This document shows positions 10,362 to 21,154 of a stretch of 64,000 nucleotides of DNA, piece by piece. The stretch is taken from NCBI GenBank assembly GCA_031771865.1, contig JASISA010000041.1, positions 1,178,001 to 1,242,000 on the forward strand. Direction: 5' to 3'. Under the pieces are notes generated by a model. That model ran no database searches. It was not told the DNA's origin and saw only the letters and a list, made by a program, of their open reading frames with translations. A program made the position numbers and the translations under genes. Source of the DNA: Nothophaeocryptopus gaeumannii. Lineage: Eukaryota > Ascomycota > Dothideomycetes > Mycosphaerellales > Mycosphaerellaceae. Numbering within the stretch: the first letter of the stretch is position 1; each line of letters begins with the position of its first letter.

Positions 10362-11956
10362 ATGGGCGTACGAGACGACTACATGTATTCAAACGATAGA
10401 GTGCGACGGCATGATCGTTTCGATCCGCCCACTCAGACGAAGGCCGAGTGCACTTGCTGCGAAGTTCGTGAAAAGCATGATTACTGGTACGCAGGACCTC
10501 GACACCGACCTACTCACCGAGCATGTGATCGTTGCGGTAAATTCTGGATATACGTACTGAACCCCCGAAACGAATACGCGGAGTGGTGGGGTGATCCAGA
10601 GGACGAGCCAGGTGAATGGGTGCAAGTCGACAATAGTTGGGGCGAGTACACTCCAGGCCATCAAAGCAACAACGCCAGAAGTATACCCTACTTGAGCGAA
10701 GACCGCGCTTACGATCGCCGCACTGGTCATTATGGAAGATTCAGAACAACAGAAGCTACACAATTCGAGTTTGAGGGACCCCAGACTGTCTATCATGACG
10801 ATGGATGGCGAGTCGAATCCGAGCATGCTTGGCCACCAAACAGAGCTACGGGTAGAGACTGGAACTACACCGCGAATGAGAATTGGGGAGTTGGTCTTGG
10901 GCCTGGTGAAGATTGGAGCGACGGTGTTCTTCGAGGCTGGGGCGACAACGACGATTCAGGCCCGGGTGGAGATTGGGGCACTCTCAAAGATCCAGGTCCA
11001 GGCGGAGACTGGGGCGACAACAACAACGCGGAGGATGGCTGGGGCGACAATGATGATCCAGGCCCGGGTGGAGACTGGGACGACAATAACGATGTCGGTT
11101 CCGCAAACTGGGGCGAGAAGCATCTGAACGAAGATACTGAGGCCTGGAGCAAAGAAGCTTCCTCCTCGGAGTTTGTGCGAGAAGCACCAGCCTCCGACCC
11201 TTTCGACAACCGCGGAAACAAGACATGGACTCAGCTGCGCAGGATCGATGATTGGGCCGAAGAACAGGGCAATATCCTCAGCTCCAGTGGGTACCGCAAC
11301 GAAAGCTCGAAGAAAGACCCGCTGGTCAAGACTCCCACGTCACGAGTTAAGCCGACCTCGGATGAACAAGATCAGAAGACAACTCATCCACGATCCAGAG
11401 CCCTCTCATCTGCCTCCAGCACCGCAGCAGTCGTCTCCACCACCAAACCCAATCCCTCATCCAAACCCGACACTCAAGCCAAAGAGATTCGCGACCTCAG
11501 AGACCAACTCGCGGGCGAGAAGTCCAAATCCGCATCACTGGGCCGACGCCTCGCAACGGTGGAAAACGAATGCATCGATCCTGGAAGTACCGTCTACAAC
11601 GCGGCCATCAATGCCGCGAACAACCCCACTGTCAAGATTGGCAAATCCTCAGACGCAAAGCTCAAAGCTACTCAGACCTGCACAGTCAACTGTGAGTTTG
11701 TCAAACCCGTCTCCTTCCGTCTGAAGGAAAAAGCCACTCTCGGGGAGCTGCGTCTAGCCTGGGCGAAGAAGCATGGTGTCTATGATTTCAGCGTGGAGGA
11801 TTGGCCCGTTTATTACAAGGGAAGAAAGTTGAGCCTTGACAAGACCGTGAAGGAGGTAAGTATCAATTGATCTGTGAAATGGATGATGGAAGGAGCTGAC
11901 GCTGCTTGCAGGAAGGGATTGTTGAGAAGGAATTTGAGTTGGAGATCAAGCCTTAA
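10362..11956 (+). CDS. Zn-ribbon-like / Trp-Gly-repeat / ubiquitin-like protein
   Basis: Two exons, 10362-11855 and 11912-11956, give 512 residues. The ATG at 10362 sits in a good context (CCACCATGG); an in-frame ATG 24 codons upstream is less likely. Residues 30-58 hold two CxxC pairs 21 residues apart (CTCC and CDRC), a possible zinc finger. Residues about 175-255 are acidic and repeat PGPGGDWGDNN-like units with six WG/GW dipeptides. Residues about 375-410 look coiled-coil. The last 75 residues form a ubiquitin/SUMO-like fold (FRLKEKATLGELRLAWAKKH, VYYKGRKLSLDKTVKE). The only intron cuts that fold after KTVKE, equivalent to the intron in both modules of the gene upstream. No terminal diglycine. 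Function unknown. Confidence 0.7.
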
Positions 11957-12232
11957 CAGGTTTGAGGAATGGCTCGCTCGGTGTCGTAAAAGTACAAGTC
12001 GTGGGTATGTTGGTATTACAAGGCTAGGTCAAAGTAGATGAAAAGCTTTTGTCCCGATTCTATCGTCTCTTCGTTTCCCAACTCCCAATGCAATGCAGCT
12101 TATACGAAAGTCCCGTTCCTCAGCCTACAAAATTCTCTCCAAACGGAGAAAGCCAAGGTGAAAATGCAAGTAATCCGTCTCATCCTGTTTCATCTCTCCA
12201 ACTCTCCAACTCTCCTCACTCTTCCCAAAACC

Positions 12233-15200
12233 TCACGACTCCCCTCCACTTCCATCCTGCCCATTACCATTCTCATTACCCCCCTGCTTCAACCGCTGAA
12301 TCTCCTGCATCATCTGCATCATCATAGTCTGCTGCTGCTGCATATAAGCAAACAGCTGATTGACCTGCGTGCCACTCAAGGAACTATTGCTGCTGCTATC
12401 TCGAGACGGAATGGTAGGCATGCTAGCACCAGAGTGGGGCAGAGCTGGAGCAGCTGGGACAGCATCGGTCGGAGAAACACCTGGTAGGGTCGGAGAGTGT
12501 GTACGATCATCAGCGGCGGCGGCGCCTCGAGGTGGCCAGTTGGATGAGATGATGATAGTCGAGGCCTCGGTCGTGGGGACGCTATCGACTGGCGACTTCT
12601 CCTCGTCGCTCTTCGAGTTGTGGTTGTAGTAATCATGCGCGTATGAGGTTGAGACACGGTTCTCTTCCTTCTTCTCCTTATCAGCTTTCTTCTGCGGCGA
12701 GCTGCGGCGCTTGCTGTGTCGCTTCTCGATGCTCGAGCCCTTGCTGGGCGTGCCCCCTTTCTTATCGTCATCGCCGTAGCAGAGCTTGGGCTTCTTCTCC
12801 TTCTCCCTCATGGCCAGCTCCATGGACGTCAATCTCAAGTTCAAACGAGCATTCTCATTCTGGACTTTGCCGTGCAGTGCTTGCATCTCGGCGTCGCGGC
12901 GGGCTAGATTCTCGATGACGTTCTTGACTGATGGATCGAGGTTCGCATATTCGTCGGAGTCGCCATCGGCAGCGTTGTAGCCCGGCAAACTCTCTCTACG
13001 TGGGGACGGGGAGCGAGCATTTGGCGACTTCTGGGGATCACCGCGAGCGCAAGCCCACTCAGTACCTTTCATCGGTGGTGACTGGCGAATGACGAGGTTC
13101 TCGTTCGGTACCTGAAAGTTCGGCATGTTCTTGAAAACGCCATCAGCTGGCTTAGGCTTGCCATTTGAATCCCATGGGAGGTCTTCTGGGGTGGGCAAGT
13201 CATCGGAAAGCTTTCTCTCCTCGATCACCTTGACCGTAGTCTTCACACGGCCTTCCTTGCGGCTCTTCGGGGCCGGTGTAGCATAGCCAGATTCCTGGAA
13301 CCTGGCTGTGCTCACGTTGTAGAGAGGCGAGGGTATGGCGCTGGGATGATGAGCCATCGGCGAGCGTGAAACAATCGATGCCTTCGACATTGGCGACTCT
13401 TCTCGCTGCAATGGCATGGCGAACAGGTTCTCTTTTGAGTTGTCTGATCCTGGACTGTCCATCTTCATGCGCTCTCGCACACCCATCATGTCCTCCACAT
13501 CTTCAAATGCCTGGTCGAATGCACCTGGCTGAGGCGGTGACATCTCTGGGGCCGGTGACGATGGCTGAGCGCGCGGATCATATTTCATGAAGTCGGCAAT
13601 GGACGGATCCTTGGCAAGCTCAGGATAGATCACCGGGATCGAACCAGATCTAGAGTTGTTACTGGTGTGGCTGGTCTCTCTCATCGACTCAAGCGGTGAG
13701 CGCGGTGACTGCGCGATACGCTCCATTGATGATCTCCGAGGACGAGCACGAGTACCTGTTCGGTCGCCAAATTGAGCTGTGGACTGGCGGAAGGTGTCCG
13801 GCGAGTAGATGCTGGGACTGTAATCTGGCACCGCGACGCCCTGACCGCGCTTGTACTCATGCGGCATGTTGAAACCTTCAATTCCAAGGCCGTCCAACCT
13901 CGACTTCGCATCTTCGAAAGCAGCGGGATCCATAGCGTCTGGCACCACGGACGCTCGCAACGAGTATGAGCTGGCCATACTGACAAGCTGTGGTTGGTAC
14001 CGGCTAGCGACCGTGCCAACCATGGAGGGACTAAGGTGACGATCGTCAGGCGTGCTGAGAAGACCATTGGATCTCGTTGGTGTACCGGTGTGGATCTTGA
14101 CCGTAGGCGTCTTCGGCTGGGAGACGTTTCTGGTTTCGCGCTCGCTTGGTGGAGTGTCCTTCGCCGGCGGAGTAGGCGGCGGTGGCCCATCCATGTACTT
14201 CAGGCTCTGCGTGCGTATCAAGCCTGCATTCGCCGTGGTGTTCTGGCTGGTTCGAATGTCGATGCTGTCAGGTGAATCCACGAGCTTCTTCTTTGAATTT
14301 GAGCGGACAAGCCCGCCAAGCCAGTTGCCCTTTGGTGTGCCATCATGTCGATGACCAAGTGAGGTAGCGGCGCGCGCTGGCTCCGGTCGCTGCGCTCGCT
14401 CAGGTGACGTCGGGAGATCGTTGGACTCAGATCTGCGTCGTGGAAAGAAGCCTTTGGTCTTCGACGGCGAGCGTGGAATACCGCGGCTGGGTGGCGGCTT
14501 GCTGAGAACGGCCTCTGCTTTCGGTCCCATGTGCTCTCCTCCTCGTAGCGCCGGCTCAATGTCAGTGGATGGCTGAGCGTTGCCACCGAGACGGCCTACC
14601 CATGGCTTGAAGCGGTCGAGAAAGTTCTTCTTCGGACTCTTGGAGATCTTGGAGATAGTGGTAACAGGAGTCTCTTCGCGGCTCTCTCTAAACTCGACCG
14701 TCTTTCTCATGCTCGACTGCGGTGCGCCGAATTCTTCTGACTCGGTCTTCGGCGTGGGCTTGAAGACTGGGATGCGTTCCTCATCGCTGCCGGATTGCTC
14801 GTGGGCGCGCTGCTCTTTGCGCTCCTCGATCCACGCGCGCTGGGTGGGTTTTGGCGTGGTTTCGGGTGTTGTTCCGAGGTCAAGCTGCGGCGACGGGAGC
14901 TGTCCTGCCTTGATGAAGGGGCTCATGGTGGTGATTTCGGAGTCACGCTGCTGCTCCCAAAGTGCGTTGTGCCGTGCGATTTCAGCGGGATCCGGCTGTG
15001 GAAGTTCTTGTGAGATGTCGAGGAGGGGGAAGCCCGGGCGGAAAGCAGGGTGGATCATGTTCGGCGGAACACCTTGACTCTCCGAAAAGGCCTGCTGGTA
15101 GAATGCGTTGCCTCCCATCATCATGCGGTGTTTGGTGAGGCCGCTCTGGGCGAAAGCGTTTGGCCCAGGGGCCTGAGACTCGAGGGAGAGGGCGCGGTCG

Positions 15201-15316
15201 GCGGCGTCTGCTCTCGCCTCGCCCGGATCTTCTGCAACGTCCGGCATTGACGGTGTGCCCTTGGCTGTTGGATGTCTGCCGGAGAAAGAAGGTGGACTGT
15301 GGCCAGAGTTAGCCAT
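12233..15316 (-). CDS. Large disordered protein with internal coiled coil, unknown function
   Basis: A single exon of 1,027 residues starting at MANSGHSPPSFSG; the frame extends 12 codons upstream but without an ATG. Most of the protein is Ser/Pro/Arg-rich and predicted disordered, with many SP/TP sites such as KSPKKNFLDRFKPWVGRLGG and repeated RSPSPRR-like patches. One helical coiled-coil segment lies about residues 810-870 (NVIENLARRDAEMQALHGKV) and a second Met/Gln-rich helix is at the C-terminus (NQLFAYMQQQQTMMMQMMQE). The many proline-directed sites suggest a phosphorylated cytoskeletal or signalling scaffold, but this is inference and no domain was recognised. The 3' end faces the Trp-Gly/Ub-like gene, 276 bp away. 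Confidence 0.75.
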   Translation of the reverse strand: MANSGHSPPSFSGRHPTAKGTPSMPDVAEDPGEARADAADRALSLESQAPGPNAFAQSGLTKHRMMMGGNAFYQQAFSESQGVPPNMIHPAFRPGFPLLDISQELPQPDPAEIARHNALWEQQRDSEITTMSPFIKAGQLPSPQLDLGTTPETTPKPTQRAWIEERKEQRAHEQSGSDEERIPVFKPTPKTESEEFGAPQSSMRKTVEFRESREETPVTTISKISKSPKKNFLDRFKPWVGRLGGNAQPSTDIEPALRGGEHMGPKAEAVLSKPPPSRGIPRSPSKTKGFFPRRRSESNDLPTSPERAQRPEPARAATSLGHRHDGTPKGNWLGGLVRSNSKKKLVDSPDSIDIRTSQNTTANAGLIRTQSLKYMDGPPPPTPPAKDTPPSERETRNVSQPKTPTVKIHTGTPTRSNGLLSTPDDRHLSPSMVGTVASRYQPQLVSMASSYSLRASVVPDAMDPAAFEDAKSRLDGLGIEGFNMPHEYKRGQGVAVPDYSPSIYSPDTFRQSTAQFGDRTGTRARPRRSSMERIAQSPRSPLESMRETSHTSNNSRSGSIPVIYPELAKDPSIADFMKYDPRAQPSSPAPEMSPPQPGAFDQAFEDVEDMMGVRERMKMDSPGSDNSKENLFAMPLQREESPMSKASIVSRSPMAHHPSAIPSPLYNVSTARFQESGYATPAPKSRKEGRVKTTVKVIEERKLSDDLPTPEDLPWDSNGKPKPADGVFKNMPNFQVPNENLVIRQSPPMKGTEWACARGDPQKSPNARSPSPRRESLPGYNAADGDSDEYANLDPSVKNVIENLARRDAEMQALHGKVQNENARLNLRLTSMELAMREKEKKPKLCYGDDDKKGGTPSKGSSIEKRHSKRRSSPQKKADKEKKEENRVSTSYAHDYYNHNSKSDEEKSPVDSVPTTEASTIIISSNWPPRGAAAADDRTHSPTLPGVSPTDAVPAAPALPHSGASMPTIPSRDSSSNSSLSGTQVNQLFAYMQQQQTMMMQMMQEIQRLKQGGNENGNGQDGSGGES

Positions 15317-16386
15317 CTTCTCAAGGATTCTACCTAAAGCAACGCGGCGCACGGGCTTGGCAGACCCTGTGTTCCCTAGACAACCTTTAGTGAATATGTT
15401 TCCCCTTCACCAACTTCGATGGAGTTGTGAGCGACAACCACCAGGATAGGGTGGAACTTACTGCGATGCGCGAAGAAGAAGAAGGAAGAAGAGTTATAAC
15501 AAGAGCGAAGGTGAAGATATAGCATACCTTTCGTGAGAATAGACTTTCTGCACATGCGCGCTCAACGGTCGAAACGCTGCCGAACCTCACCTGCGAAGTG
15601 GTATTGTGGCTTGAGGTACAGTGAAGGCGAGCCTGCGTGAGGTGAAGTTGGCTGACGGTGAAGCCCTTCACTTCCTCGAAGAGCATCTTATTTGCATCTC
15701 AAGCAGGCGGGCTGGCCACGCCGCTGAAGCGCACCCCATAGAGCCAGTGCTTAGGAGGCATGTAGGAGATACTATGGACAAGTGAGCAACGATGCCGTCG
15801 CAGTTGAAGCGATGGCCTTCACTCACAGCCACTTTCACATGCCTCTCTGTGGCGCAGATCGTCGCCTCTCGGCACGAAACGCCACATTCTCCAAATCTGT
15901 CATAGGATCGCCGTGCTCATTGCGTACGTCCTGATGCTCATGCTGAGGTTCTAAATGGTCATGCTTTGGTAAGACATTGATCGTGATCTTTCCTGATACC
16001 AACCCTCGTTTCCTGCATCTTGGAAGCTGGAGCTCTGGTCTGTAATCTCTTCTGCTCTCGAGCCTGGTTTCCGCCCGCCGCATGTCAAGTCCTGGAGTCA
16101 GTATCTTCCGTAGTCGTGAAATTCTTGAGAGTACCTGAAGCAAAGTCCATCTCACACAAAAGTACTTCTATAATTTCTTCGAAGCGGAAGCTAAGATGCA
16201 TGAGAAACAAAGTAAGGACGAAAGGCTGGGTAAACCTGGCATGCAAGTATCGCCCTGTGTAGTCCTGGATGGAGGATCAATCGACTTTCTGCGCCATTCA
16301 AAACGCCGCGCGCCCAACTCTGGTATTGTCCCGTGGAAAAAGGCAAGATCACTGGATCTCTCTCGATGCTCGCTCGACTTTCTGCA
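15317..16386. other. Intergenic, upstream of the disordered protein and downstream of CDC42
   Basis: About 1.07 kb with only short overlapping frames. A minus-strand frame at 15835-16155 (about 106 codons, basic) shows no family resemblance and was not called. The stretch probably holds the promoter of the disordered-protein gene and the CDC42 3' UTR. Confidence 0.4.
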
Positions 16387-17306
16387 TTATAGCAGTATGC
16401 AGCCCTTGCCCTTCCCTGTTTAAAGTGTCAACCAATGCTACCACTCAAGAGGTATAAGTATGTTGATCATCTTACGCTTCGGCTTCTTCACCGTCGGTGG
16501 CTCCAGTGCAGCCACAATCGCCTCATCAAACACATCCTTGAGCTTGAACTGCGTGAGGGCAGAGCACTCCACGTATTTGACCGCACCAAGCTCCTTTGCC
16601 ATCTTCTCTCCATCCTCTTTTCGTACTGGCTGCATCTTCTGCTTTGATAGCTTCTCCCTCACCTGCGGGTCATCTCGCAAATCTGTCTGCGTGCCGACTA
16701 TGAGACAGGGCACGCCTGGGCAATGATGGTGTACTTCTGGGAACCACTTTTCTCGGACGTTTTCGAATGATGCGGGTGACGTGACGGAGAAGCAGACAAG
16801 AAAGACGTCAGTCTGTGGGTACGAGAGGGGTCGTAGGCGATCGTAGTCTTCCTGTCCAGCCGTATCGAAGAGCCCGAGAGTGTATGGCTCGTCGCCAATC
16901 CTGCCATCCTGTCAATTGCCGCACTCGCATACCACTAAAACGTGACATTGCCCATACATTACCGTGACCGCATAGTTGTCGAAGACCGTCGGCACGTACT
17001 CCGATGGAAACTTGTTGGTGGTGTAACTTATGAGCAGACAGGTCTTGCCCACAGCACCGTCACCGACCACAACGCATCTGTTCCAGTCAGCCTCTCCTCA
17101 TGTCTCACTATTACCAATTGACTCCCATATTTCACCCGAGACCTCCACTGCTATATTGCCCGTATGTCCCTGCTGCGGTGATGCGACGCCCTGATCTCCA
17201 CTGTTATTGCGCATCCCTGCCGCGGAATCGCATGTTCTGTACCGCCCGCTATCGCCAGCCCGCCAAACAGAAACAGATATGCTTACTTTATTGTTGCGAC
17301 CACCAT
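16387..17306 (-). CDS. CDC42: Rho-family GTPase Cdc42
   Basis: Four exons, 17306-17287, 17077-16958, 16900-16476 and 16415-16387, give 197 residues. Cdc42 is the plasma-membrane GTPase that sets cell polarity. The protein begins MVVATIKCVVVGDGAVGKT (P-loop GDGAVGKT), has the switch I effector loop YVPTVFDNYAVT, switch II DTAGQEDYDRLRPLSYPQT, the TQTDL base motif and the Cdc42-diagnostic Rho insert. The tiny last exon supplies KGKGCILL, a CAAX box ending in Leu, which predicts geranylgeranylation. The second intron has two competing donor/acceptor pairs that both keep frame; the pair chosen restores VTVMIGDEPYTLG as in other fungi. The first intron is long (209 nt). Its activator CDC24 lies 18 kb to the right. 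Confidence 0.95.
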
Positions 17307-18611
17307 TTCGAGATTCTTCACGTAGAGCTTCTCTTAAGCTCTACTCACTCCAAGTCACCTCCTTCACGCGTCTAATTGTCTTTCAATTGCTCTTGCTCAC
17401 TCCAGTGCCACCAGCGATCCTTGCTGACGTCGTCGTCGCGTGTCGTGTCGTGCCGACAAGCAGGAATGTCGCGGCAACACACAGCCTCGTTTGGGCCAGG
17501 GAGGTCAGCTGAGCCGCGTCGCGATGATGTCGTTGCTCGGCCGGGTAATGTGTGGTGTTGTGGGTTGTGAGGTGAAAGCGTGTGCCAGCGCAATCGCGAG
17601 GCTTAAACACAATGTTGGGTAGCGCTCGTGGAACAGGTCGCCAAGTGAAGAATTGGTGCTGGTGCTGGTGCAGGTGCTGCGGTGGCTTTGGTACGTGTCA
17701 ATGGTGGCCGTTGGTGGCGTCTAACGGTCACAGAGTCCCACGTGCCCGCGCGTTGTCCGATGCGGATGCGGGCGCTGTCGCAGATGCGAGTGTCGTTGTC
17801 TATCCGGAGATCCGATGGAGTGCAGCAGCTATAAGCGACGTGTGGAGTGTTGATGTTGTGAGGATGCGGCAGTTATGTTGACGACCAGAGGGACAATGCC
17901 GGCTGGCTGTGCGTTGGTTGGCTGAAGTCGGGCGAGGGCGAGGGCGAAGGAGTGACAGTCAACAATTGTAGTTCAAGCCCAAAGCTCTCAACTCGGATGC
18001 GATAGCCGCCTGAAAGAGTAGCCTACCAATGGCCGTTCGGGAGATGATGTCTATGTGGTCGTGAGAGTAGAGATGAGAAGGCAAGCGGTGAAGTCTTGAG
18101 GTCTCTGTGCACTGTCCTCGACCACTTCTCCACCACCGTCCCCGTCCACCTGAGCAGCGCTGAAGGGCAGGGCAGGCGAATCGGGCGAGCGACGGAAGCA
18201 GCCGCTGTTGAACAAGAGTGCGCGTGTGCGTGTGAGTCTGTGAGACAAAAGACGAACAGCCTCGTTGTTTGAGTGAGATTGCCTCAGGAAGGGTATCTAA
18301 ACATCGCTAATGCTGTGCCTCAAACTCCACCACACTCCTCCTCACACTCCACCAGGACTCCAGATGGTGAGTCCATGGCATGACTAAGTAATGCTTCTCA
18401 AACAATTCGTTCCCAACCAGATGGATTATCCAGCTTCTCGCTACGCTTCCCATAAATGCAGCATCTCTTCATGCGACGCGCAATGCAACGCAACCTAACG
18501 CAGCTCACTTGACGTGGCGGCTGGTGCTCTATCATGTCCCATTCAATCATCGCTTCATGCCAGTGTAAATCTCCATCAAATGCATTTCTCGAACCCAAAC
18601 GCTCAGAACTG
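17307..18611. other. Intergenic upstream of CDC42
   Basis: About 1.3 kb between the CDC42 start and the 3' end of the MFS gene, both on the minus strand. It contains GT/CA-rich simple sequence (near 17650-17690) and short overlapping frames on both strands without any recognised domain. It is probably the CDC42 promoter and leader. Confidence 0.45.
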
Positions 18612-20650
18612 TCATGATGATTTCTTAATCAGTCGAGTTCTGGAGTTCTGTGATTCCTCAGATCCGTCGTCGTCTTCATCTTCGCCATTTATGCTCGTCG
18701 TACTCATCAGTCGGCTTGCCGAAGGGCCTGCATATGGCTCCGTATCGCCGTGGTCGGCTCGGTCTTGCGTTGCGCCAATCACGACACCTTTGACTCCCTG
18801 GTCAATCTCATCAAGCTTGTAGTCTGTCATCACCAGCGCCAGTACAATACATGGCAGGGAGACGAAGCCTGCAACCGTCAGAATCTTTGTCATCGTCTCT
18901 TGATATGCGAGATTGATTGCCGTGCGTGTTGGCGTGCCCATTCCCCAGCCCCGCGATGCAAGGGTGATGTTGCCGTAGATCTCGGCAGCCTGGTCCTGGG
19001 TTTCGGGCGGCAGGTACTGCGCCAGCTTCTTCGGAATGTTCGATGTCCAGATAGCGCCGGAGATCCCACTGCCGACTGCTCCGCCGATTTCCAGGAATGT
19101 CAGGAACAGCGCAGTGGCTGCAGCGACCTCTGAATGACTGGCCGAAGCCTGCACGCCAAGCTGTGCAGGTACATGGGTCAGACTACCACCCACGCCCAAG
19201 AAGATCTGGGTTCCAATGATAACCGCTGGCGATGAGTCTTCTGTTCGGTAGAAAATCATCAACCCAAGGCCTATCGTGTATAGAATGGTGCCAACGACCA
19301 TAAACTTCTTGTAAGCCTTTGTGTATTTGATCGCAAACGAGACCAGAATAGAGGTGATCGTCGATGTGAAGGTGAATGTCTGCACAATGCGGCCGGCCTT
19401 GGTAAGGGACAGGTCTTGCACAACGAGCAGGTAAGATTGGAAGTACGGATATACTGAAAGGTAAAAGGCCACTGCGAGAAGTCAGCGTGAGTTCTGTGCC
19501 TTCAAAAGAGGCTTGTCTTACTGAAGTAGAAAAATGAAAGCGCAAGACCGGCAAGAATCGTCTTGTTCTTCCAGAATGCCCGAGGGAAGAAGGCGTGCGG
19601 TGCCAATTTCTTATTCCTCTCCCAGAATGGAATGGCGACTAAGCATGCGGCTCCGATCACCAGCATCGAGATCAAATTCGGGTTGCTCCAGCCAGTTCGC
19701 GAGCCGAGAGTCAATGGAATCAGGATAAGAGTGAAGGCCACACAGATCAGCGCCAGGCCAAAGACGTCGAGCTCAAGCCATAGCGTCTTGACGACTTCCC
19801 ACCATGACTCTCCCGCAAACGGCGAGACTGGCATGATACCGCGCATGGCGGCTTTCCGCTGGCTGATGACAAGAGCCAGGGCCAGTGGCAAGAAAGCCAC
19901 AGGCAATACCACTGCCCAGATTCCATAGCCCCATCTCCAGCTCAGGTCCTTCAGTATCTTGTCCGCCAAAGCCGGTCCCAGCCATACGTTCACCAGAAAT
20001 GGGATATCAGGTATCGTAGAGCACAATGCTCGGTTGACGAGATCGCTTGTGTCCGCAATGAAAATTTGGATAAGTATTTGCAGGCCAGTCTGCCCTGCAG
20101 AGTAGAAGATTTGAGCCGCCGCGTAGGTGTTGACGGAGTTGGATGCCGCTTGTTGAATGAAGCCGACAATGTAGAACAGGACCGAAAGGCCGAATGCTTC
20201 GAACCGGCCGAAGACATCGGCGATCTTGGACATGGGTGGCTTAACGATTGATAGTACCACGCCTTGTACGACCAGCACGGTCGACACGAGCGAGTGTGCT
20301 TTGAACGCGCTCGTCGCAAATATTGTTAGGTTGGTGGTGGTTTGCCCTTCTAATGACGTCGCATATGCCAGCATCGCAACGCCGAGGTATGCCATGTACA
20401 GGCCGGCGTTGGACCATGTTGAGGAGATGGCCTCCAGCCGCTTGACACCTGCCTGGCCTGATTCATGGCTGCGTTCAGACATGACGGAGCGTCTGTCGTC
20501 TTCCAGTAGAGGTTGTTTGTCGCTGCTGTCGTGCTCGGTTTTACCGGACGAGGCAGGTGTGATTACGCCTGCGCCAGCGGCTCGCTCAACCTCTTCTGAG
20601 CCATGATCAGCGTCCTCCCTCGACTGCAGCGTTCCGTAACCGTAAGACAT
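18612..20650 (-). CDS. Siderophore-iron transporter, MFS (Sit1/MirB type)
   Basis: Two exons, 20650-19522 and 19471-18612, split by a 50 nt intron, give 662 residues. The N-terminal about 75 residues are cytoplasmic and acidic. Then come about 14 membrane segments, starting WSNAGLYMAYLGVAMLAYATS, with the MFS/siderophore motif PMSKIADVFGRFEAFGLSVLF and the family's FIADTSDLVNRAL and WRWGYGIWAVVLPVAF blocks. The second exon opens YPYFQSYLLVVQDLSLTKAGR, typical of fungal siderophore transporters. It should import ferric siderophore by proton symport at the plasma membrane. The acidic Ser-rich tail (GEDEDDDGSEESQ) is cytoplasmic. Two exact ATCAGATAA motifs upstream suggest iron repression by an SreA-type GATA factor. 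Confidence 0.88.
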
Positions 20651-20721
20651 GGCCAGCTCATCGAAGTATAAGAATATGGTAGAAAGAGAAAGCCAAAATT
20701 ATCAGATGGCGGATCTTTGTG

Positions 20722-20730
20722 ATCAGATAA
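20722..20730 (+). promoter_or_regulatory. SreA-type GATA site ATCAGATAA, proximal
   Basis: An exact match to the ATCWGATAA consensus of fungal siderophore-regulating GATA repressors (SreA/Sre1), 72 bp upstream of the transporter ATG. A partial copy (ATCAGATGG) begins at 20701. Because the adjacent gene is of the family this repressor controls, the match is more than chance would suggest, but binding is inferred. Confidence 0.65.
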
Positions 20731-21145
20731 GATGGCAACAGAGGGGAGAAGGGAGGGATCCAGTCATACTTCAAGCGATATGCTGCTAATATGGCGGAGC
20801 AGTCCGGCTGGAAGGATCCTTGCTGATGTGGACCGCAGGCGGGTTAAGGAGAGAACGAAGAGTAGTAGTGACCCAAGGGTGCTGTGTGGGAAGCAAGAGA
20901 GGGCGATGAAGGCCCGCACAGCCGTGATCATCCCTCGCGCCCACAAGCACAGCAACTGGCCACGAGACGGCAGCAGATGCAAGATGCGAAGGCTGCGTTA
21001 GCGAGTAAGAGCGCCGCACGACACGGGGATCTGACCATGATCCTGACGCACTTCCCACGCTTTGTGCCGTCCCGCTGTCGTGGATGCAGGTCCGCTCGTC
21101 GTGGCGTGGGGTTGATGAGATGCCTTCGATGCGGCCAGTGATCGC

Positions 21146-21154
21146 ATCAGATAA
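21146..21154 (+). promoter_or_regulatory. SreA-type GATA site ATCAGATAA, distal
   Basis: A second exact match to ATCWGATAA, about 500 bp upstream of the siderophore transporter ATG and in the same orientation as the proximal site. It strengthens the case for iron-dependent repression of that gene. Confidence 0.55.

Noticed and set aside
13681..14190. Minus-strand 169-codon frame inside the large disordered-protein gene
   Set aside because: It overlaps a convincing 1,027-residue gene in another frame; the Arg/Ser-rich translation is a shadow of Ser/Pro codons.
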